Positions 59,112 through 64,000 of a stretch of DNA of 64,000 nucleotides are shown here, piece by piece. The notes under the pieces were generated by a model. It searched no databases and was not told where the DNA came from. It was given only the letters and a program-made list of their open reading frames with translations. Position numbers and translations under genes: made by a program. Source of the stretch: Bacteroidota bacterium (GTDB taxonomy: Bacteria; Bacteroidota; Bacteroidia; AKYH767-A; 2013-40CM-41-45); NCBI GenBank assembly GCA_016708785.1, contig JADJFC010000014.1:307633-371632 (forward strand), in the 5' to 3' direction. How positions within the stretch are numbered: the stretch's first letter is position 1; each line of letters starts with the position of its first letter.

Positions 59112-60000
59112 TTTGTGAATCTTTACTGAAGCAGGCAATCCTTTTTGCAACAATCCTGGGATAGTTGAATTGAAAATTGGAGTTGCTATTCATGCATAGC
59201 AGTTTTAGTCGAGCAAAAAAATTAGAAGAGAATTAGTCTGTGAATCTTTGCTGAAACAGGAATCCTTTTTGCAACAATCCCGGGACCGTCGCCTGAAGGC
59301 GACGGCAATGAAGACATGGGCGGACATTTATGAAATGGGCTGCAAGAAAGATAGGATATGCATTTAGGGATAAACAATCTTGAAAGGCAATGAAGACATG
59401 GGGGGACATTTATGAAATGAGCTACAAGAAAGATAGCATATGCATTTAGGGACAAACAATCTTGAAAGGCAATGAAGACGGGCGGACATTTTTAACATGG
59501 TGTGGGTAAGAGAGATTGCAATTGCCTTACAGATCAACTTTCAACAAAGGCACCCCATGTCTTCATTGCCGTTGCCTTTAGGCAACGGAAAAAAGGATTG
59601 TTGAATTGAAATTTGAAGTTGCTATTTATGCATAGCAGTTTTAGTCTGGCAAAAAAAATTAGAATAGAATTAGTCTGTGCATCTTTGCTGAAGCAGGAAT
59701 CCTTTTTGCAGCAATCCCGGGACCGTCGCCTGAAGGCGACGGCAATGAAGACATGGGCGGACATTTATGAAATGGGCTGCAAGAAAGATAGGATATGCAT
59801 TTAGGGATGAACAATCTTGAAAGGCAATGAAGACGGGCGGACATTTTTAACATGGTGTGGGTAAGAGAGATTGCAATTGCCTTACAGATCAACTTTCAAC
59901 AAAGGCACCCCATGTCTTCATTGCCGTTGCCTTTTAGGCAACGGAAAAAAGGATTGTTGAATTGAAATTCAAAGCTGCCATTCATGCACAGCTTCTTTCT
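59112..60000. repeat. repeat array downstream of transposase B: inverted REP pairs in a tandem duplication
   Basis: Hairpins R1 (CCGTCGCCTGAAGGCGACGG, 59286-59305 and 59723-59742) and R2 (CCGTTGCC..GGCAACGG, 59569-59588 and 59924-59944) face each other: R1 is followed by CAATGAAGACATGGG, and R2 is preceded by the complement of that sequence. The R1-R2 block occurs twice. The first copy is 437 bases long R1 to R1, the R2-to-R2 distance is 355; the 82-base difference is an internal tandem duplication in the first copy (around 59312-59475). Half-palindromes AAAGGCAATGAAGAC occur at 59383, 59466 and 59821. No gene is present. Confidence 0.88.
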
Positions 60001-60032
60001 AATCAAAAAGAAATCAAATTGGAATAATTTAT

Positions 60033-61022
60033 TTACACAGCAACCCCCTGATAATTCCCCAACACCTCCTCCAATATCTCCACCACATCAGCCTCCGTCA
60101 TAGCAGTCACCATTCTTAACCGGTATTCTTTAAAATGATCCATGCCTTTGAAATAATTTGAATAGTGTCTGCGCATTTCGTTGATGCCGAGACGGGGGCC
60201 TTTCCATTCAATGGATTTAGTGAGATGCGTGCGACACACTTCTACTCGTTGTGCGATTGTTGGCGGAGGAAGCATTTCTCCTGTCGCCATAAAATGTTTG
60301 ATCTCGCTAAAGATCCATGGATTGCCGATGCTGGCGCGACCGATCATCACACCATCGACGCCGTAACGATTTTTCATTTCGATCGCTTTTTGCGGAGAGT
60401 CGACATCGCCGTTGCCGAAAATAGGAATGTGGATGCGCGGATTATTTTTCACTTTGCCGATGAGATCCCATTCGGCCGGACCTTTATACATTTGTTTACG
60501 TGTGCGACCGTGGATAGAAAGCGCTTTGATGCCGATGTCTTGCAGACGTTCAGCAACTTCCATGATGTTCAATGTATTTTCATCCCAGCCGAGGCGAGTT
60601 TTCACTGTGACAGGAAGCTTCACCGCTTTCACGATTTCTTCCGTCATCTTCACCATTTTCGGAACGTCTTGCAGAAGAGCGGCGCCGGCGCCTTTGCAGG
60701 CAACTGCTTTCACCGGACAACCGTAATTTATATCGACGAGGTTTGGTCCTGCCGCTTCGGCAATGATTGCCGCTTCGCGCATCGAACCGATCTCGCCGCC
60801 AAAAAGCTGGATGCCGATCGGGCGTTCATATTCGAAGATGTCGAGTTTGATCCGACTTTTCGCCGCATCGCGGATAAGGCCTTCGCTCGATATAAATTCC
60901 GTATACATCATATCCGCGCCCAGGTGTTTGCACACATACCGGAATGGCGGATCCGACACGTCCTCCATGGGGGCGAGTAGTAACGGGAAGTTACCTAGTT
61001 CTATGTCGGCGATTTTGGTCAT
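60033..61022 (-). CDS. dusB: tRNA-dihydrouridine synthase (DusB type)
   Basis: 329 residues from the ATG at 61022 (the frame extends to 61082 but through repeated text, FDPQNK twice). FMN enzyme reducing uridine to dihydrouridine in tRNA. Motifs: FPLLLAPMEDVSDPPFR, MMYTEFISSEGL, PIGIQLFGGE, NYGCPVKAVACKGAGAALL (catalytic Cys in GCP), VTVKTRLGWDE, LSIHGRTRKQMYKGPAEWD, GNGDVDSPQKAIEM and GVMIGRASIGNPWIF. Full length. The 3' end lies beside the repeat array of transposase B. Confidence 0.94.
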   Translation of the reverse strand: MTKIADIELGNFPLLLAPMEDVSDPPFRYVCKHLGADMMYTEFISSEGLIRDAAKSRIKLDIFEYERPIGIQLFGGEIGSMREAAIIAEAAGPNLVDINYGCPVKAVACKGAGAALLQDVPKMVKMTEEIVKAVKLPVTVKTRLGWDENTLNIMEVAERLQDIGIKALSIHGRTRKQMYKGPAEWDLIGKVKNNPRIHIPIFGNGDVDSPQKAIEMKNRYGVDGVMIGRASIGNPWIFSEIKHFMATGEMLPPPTIAQRVEVCRTHLTKSIEWKGPRLGINEMRRHYSNYFKGMDHFKEYRLRMVTAMTEADVVEILEEVLGNYQGVAV

Positions 61023-61029
61023 TTTATTT

Positions 61030-61430
61030 TGTGGGTCGAAGGACGGGGTTGGGTAGATTTTATTTTGTGGGTCAAAGGTCAAGGGTCAGGGTTTGGCAGA
61101 GCTTACTTTGTGGGTCAAAGGTCAAAGGTCAGGGTTAGGCAGAGTTTACTTTAAACCTGCATTTGCACTTACACTTCCACTATTTTGACATTGATTAAGA
61201 GCTTGTGATTAGCCTTTCGAATTTTCTTTTGATTATTATATTATCTTAAACCTGTTTAGGTAATCATTGAATGCTTTGTAATATCATTTTACTAAAAATG
61301 ATACGTATAAAATAGAGGATGTGTATGTGTAAGTGCAAGACTAAAGAAAGCCTCACAACCAATTACAATCAAAGGATCAGCCTTAAATCAAGGTAAATTA
61401 ACCCTTGACCTTTGACCCTTGACCTAATTC
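61030..61430. repeat. nested inverted repeats and GGTCAAR heptamers between dusB and the CPBP gene
   Basis: Left: TTTTGTGGGTCAAAGGTCA-type units repeat 3-4 times (61025-61140) with GGTTTGGCAGAG/GGTTAGGCAGAG. Right: CCCTTGACCTTTGACCC (61405-61421) is the reverse complement of GGGTCAAAGGTCAAGGG. Inside, TTGCACTTACAC (61163-61174) and GTGTAAGTGCAA (61327-61338) form a perfect 12-bp inverted repeat with nearly the same centre. About 370 bases in total, AT-rich interior, no gene. Compatible with a MITE-like element. Confidence 0.6.
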
Positions 61431-61479
61431 TCCCCCGAAACCCCTACTTTAGCGGCCACAAAAATAACCCAAAAATCCC

Positions 61480-62430
61480 ATGAAGGCAATCTGGCAGAAA
61501 AATACCCCCTATTCTCAGTTTTTGATCTCCGTTGGGGTCATTTTGTTGTCGGCGGTGCTGTTTACGGTGATTAGTATGGTAGTGGGGACGGCAGTTTATG
61601 GCTTGCGGATGTCGGAACTGGAGGGAATTCTGGGCAACATTAACAATCCCGAGGCATTGCCGATTTTCCGGATGATCCAGACGGTTTTTGCCATTGGGGC
61701 CTTTGTGATCCCGCCATTTGTGTTAGCGTATTTGTTCAGCATACGACCGATGGAATACCTGAGTCTCGACAAAAGTTCGAAAGCTGCGACCTATGTGCTG
61801 ATCGTAGCGGCAGTGCTGGTGATCACTCCGCTGATCAATTTCCTTGGCGAGTTGAATTCACACATGCACCTTCCCGGTTTTTTGAAAAATGTAGAAGAGT
61901 GGATGAAAGCATCCGAAGAGAAAGCTGCAGTACTCACAGAACTATTTCTGAAGATGGACAACACGACAGACTTGATCATCAATTTATTCATGATCGCCCT
62001 GATCCCTGCCATTGGCGAAGAATTACTTTTCCGCGGCGTCGTTCAACGGATCTTCGGCACCTGGTCGAAGAACGTGCACATAGGAGTATGGACAGCAGCA
62101 TTTCTATTCAGCGCCATGCACATGCAATTCTACGGCTTCATCCCCCGTTTCCTCCTCGGCGGACTGCTTGGATATCTACTAGTATGGAGCGGAAATTTAT
62201 GGCTCCCGATAACGGCACATTTTGTAAACAATGCCGGCGCGGTGATCTTCGCGTATCTTTTCCAACACGGGCAGATCGCAATGGATCCGGATAAGATCGG
62301 GGTGGAGAGTGATTTTGGGAGTGTGGCGATAAGCCTTGCGCTGGGAGCAATTCTATTCTGGTTGATTTGGAAGCGAGAAAGCACTAATTCACCGAAGGAG
62401 AATTACAGTGTAGAAGAGACCTTCAAATAG
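61480..62430 (+). CDS. CPBP family intramembrane metalloprotease (CAAX protease-like)
   Basis: 316 residues, about 8 helices. Family motifs: IPAIGEELLFRGVVQRIF (EExxxR, catalytic Glu pair), SAMHMQFYGFIPRFLLGGLLGYL (FxxxH-type) and LPITAHFVNNAGAVIFAYLF (HxxxN). N-terminal helices (FLISVGVILLSAVLFTVISMVV, FAIGAFVIPPFVLAYLF) precede the domain. Members process prenylated proteins, bacteriocins or act in protein maturation; the substrate here is unknown. Stands alone before tRNA-Ser. Confidence 0.93.
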   Translation: MKAIWQKNTPYSQFLISVGVILLSAVLFTVISMVVGTAVYGLRMSELEGILGNINNPEALPIFRMIQTVFAIGAFVIPPFVLAYLFSIRPMEYLSLDKSSKAATYVLIVAAVLVITPLINFLGELNSHMHLPGFLKNVEEWMKASEEKAAVLTELFLKMDNTTDLIINLFMIALIPAIGEELLFRGVVQRIFGTWSKNVHIGVWTAAFLFSAMHMQFYGFIPRFLLGGLLGYLLVWSGNLWLPITAHFVNNAGAVIFAYLFQHGQIAMDPDKIGVESDFGSVAISLALGAILFWLIWKRESTNSPKENYSVEETFK

Positions 62431-62532
62431 TACCCAATCCGCAAAAATTCCCTTTCTTTGCGTCCCCGAAAAACGATTTCGGGCCAGTGAATCACCGTTG
62501 ATCAAAAGTCGAAGTCCATCAATAAGTAACGC

Positions 62533-62566
62533 TTCGATTCACGATTCACGACTTACGATTCACGCC
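62533..62566. repeat. short tandem ACGATTCACG repeats
   Basis: CGATTCACG occurs three times within 34 bases just upstream of tRNA-Ser, one copy altered (ACGACTTACG). No other feature is visible between the CPBP stop and the tRNA. Confidence 0.5.
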
Positions 62567-62571
62567 AAACA

Positions 62572-62662
62572 GGAGAGATGTCCGAGTGGCTTAAGGAGCA
62601 CGCTTGGAAAGCGTGTGTACCTGACAAGGGTACCGTGGGTTCGAATCCCACTCTCTCCGCCA
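62572..62662 (+). tRNA. tRNA-Ser (anticodon GGA)
   Basis: Acceptor stem GGAGAGA (62572-62578) pairs with TCTCTCC (62652-62658), discriminator G, encoded CCA (62660-62662). Anticodon stem CACGC/GCGTG with loop TTGGAAA, anticodon GGA reading UCC/UCU. A long variable arm (GTACC..GGTAC type) and T-arm GTGGG-TTCGAAT-CCCAC are typical of class II tRNA-Ser. An integrase follows 138 bases downstream, so its 3' end is a plausible attachment site. Confidence 0.95.
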
Positions 62663-62800
62663 AAAGCTTTCGCCGGCTTCATTTTCTTTCAAAAAAAGCC
62701 TTTTTAGTAAAATTTATCTTTTTTTGTTTTGGGGTTTTTCATCTTTTTTCTACATTTCGGAAAGCATTGCATCAACAGGCAAAAAACGTGCTTCAACAAA

Positions 62801-64000
62801 ATGATCAAAAGCTCTTACTCCATCAAATTCTACCTGAACAAGACCAGAACAAAAGGAACCCGGTTCAAAATTTTTGCCCGAATCCATTATGCCCGAAAGA
62901 AGGCAGAATTGTTCACACAACATTCCGTTGAAGAAAGCGATTGGCTTGAAGAGAAAGAGCGCACTAAAAAAAACCTTCAGATCAATGCGCAGCTTGCTGC
63001 AATTGAAACGGAAGTTCATGAAATCGTTCGCAAGCTTGATGAAGAAAAGAAAATCATTTCAGCAACCATTATTAAAAACATACTTACGGGAAAAGAAAAC
63101 GCTAAAGCTCAAATTCTTGAATATTATGATTCATGTATAAAAAGATTAGATGCAGCAGGTGAAGTAGAAAAAGTAACTGTTGCAATGTATGGCTACTCAA
63201 AAGAAAGGCTTGCAGCATTTATAAAAGAAAAGAAAAACGCGAAAGATTATCCGATTGAAAATATTGACTACAAATTTATACAGGACTTCGATTTATTTTT
63301 ACTGAACCAAAAAGCAAATAAAGTTTCAGAAGCAAAACTCAAACGCAATACTGCTTCGAAACATCACAGTCGGATCAGAACAATTTTAATTCGCGCGCGC
63401 AAAGAAGGAATAATAATATCGCAATCCTTATGAAGAATTCAAATTAAAAAAGTCGCCTTCTAATCGAACTTATTTATCTACTGAAGAATTGGAGGCTTTG
63501 AAAGAACACAATCTAAATCACAATCCAACGCTGATTAAAATACGTGATATATTTCTGTTCTCTGTTTATACAGGCTTACGATTTGTAGATGCACAGATGC
63601 TCACAATGGATAAAGTAATAAAAGTAAAAGAAGATAAATACATGATTAAATATTGTTCAAGAAAAAACCGGAGAAGTTTAACAATACCATTTCTTCTTCC
63701 CGCAGTGAAGATCATGGAGAAGTATAACGATTCACCTGAACGGAAAATGTTCAATAGAGTGATCCCATCGATGTCAAACCAGAAATTAAATTCTTACCTG
63801 AAAGTAATTGCCAGCCTAGTTGGAATAACAAAAACACTTTCACATCACGTTGCAACACACACGTGTGCAACGACTGTCTTGTTAAACAATGAAGTACCAA
63901 TGGAGGTAGTAAGTAAATGGTTGGGGCATACTAGTATTAAGACTACGCAGATTTATGGGAAGATTACGAACAATTATATGCAGAAGATAGCGGATAAGTT
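62801..64000 (+). pseudogene. tyrosine recombinase/integrase, frameshifted and continuing past the window
   Basis: First part 62801-63433 (from ATG, 210 residues): Arm-DNA-binding domain (SYSIKFYLNKTRTKGTRFKIFARIHY) and SAM-like core-binding domain (KRLDAAGEVEKVTVAMYGYSKERLAAFI). At about 63420 one extra base (C in TCGCAATCC) breaks the frame; in the next frame it reads on as NPYEEFKLKKSPSNRTYLST, then the catalytic domain: YTGLRFVDAQM (Arg I), RKNRRSLTIPF, SHHVATHTCATTVLL and WLGHTSIKTTQIYGKI (His, Tyr). The HxxR motif reads His-Val-Ala-Thr, so the second catalytic Arg is replaced. With the frameshift this argues for an inactive copy. Next to tRNA-Ser. Confidence 0.85.

Noticed and set aside
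59222..59892. repeated open frames reading MSLNAYAIFLVAHF and LSCSPFHKCPPMSSLP
   Set aside because: They are translations of the REP array itself, present twice because the array is duplicated; no start or conservation signal.
60165..60980. 271-codon open frame antisense to dusB
   Set aside because: Shadow of the dusB codons; composition His/Phe/Arg-rich and no family resemblance.
62578..62931. open frame across tRNA-Ser
   Set aside because: Covers a clear tRNA gene and the integrase start; not a protein gene.

Overview
The window comes from a Bacteroidota chromosome, probably of the Sphingobacteriia/Chitinophagia type. Evidence: several proteins end in type IX secretion (T9SS) type A sorting domains with the YPNP motif, one carries PKD arrays and another a SprB-like repeat, -7 boxes have the Bacteroidota form TAnnTTTG, there is an ExbB-ExbD-ExbD-TonB operon, Shine-Dalgarno sequences are not evident, and base composition is AT-rich. 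There are no rRNA genes. One tRNA-Ser(GGA) lies near the right end.

Left part (1-15.7 kb): an exported-protein cluster (M28 peptidase, S8 subtilase, beta-barrel and small exported proteins); the last three subunits of respiratory complex I (nuoL-nuoM-nuoN) behind their own promoter; then a Ton energy-transduction operon (exbB, two exbD, tonB, a small membrane protein, a phosphate-binding-type lipoprotein and a TPR protein that is frameshifted). Next (15.7-22 kb): an amino-acid permease, a two-component pair (PAS/HisKA_2 kinase and LytTR regulator) and an ABC exporter.

Centre (22-42 kb): a 1903-residue secreted protein with about 14 PKD domains in an alternating two-domain pattern; a signalling locus made of a TonB-dependent receptor, a YfiR-family protein, a HAMP/GAF hybrid kinase, tandem receivers, CheR and a receiver-kinase; then a methyltransferase, mnmG, a Kup potassium transporter and an acyl-CoA thioesterase.

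Right part (42-64 kb): mostly secreted peptidases and housekeeping genes (M14 carboxypeptidase, C25/PorU-like protein without its cysteine, heptosyltransferase-like GT9, TatD, asparaginase, DusB, CPBP protease), interspersed with dense repeats. Two small HUH/Y1 transposases (42.3-42.8 kb and 58.7-59.1 kb) each sit beside their own family of short palindromes, a REP/RAYT-type arrangement. A second layer of long perfect hairpins occupies several gene ends. An IS110-type element with a possible bridge-RNA region lies beside one half of such a hairpin. The window ends in a frameshifted tyrosine recombinase next to tRNA-Ser.

Five genes (TPR protein, hybrid kinase/receiver, mnmG, IS110 transposase, integrase) carry 1-2 nt frame disruptions, mostly in homopolymers or dinucleotide runs. 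At least the mnmG case is more likely a sequence error than biology, so single-base accuracy should be treated with care.
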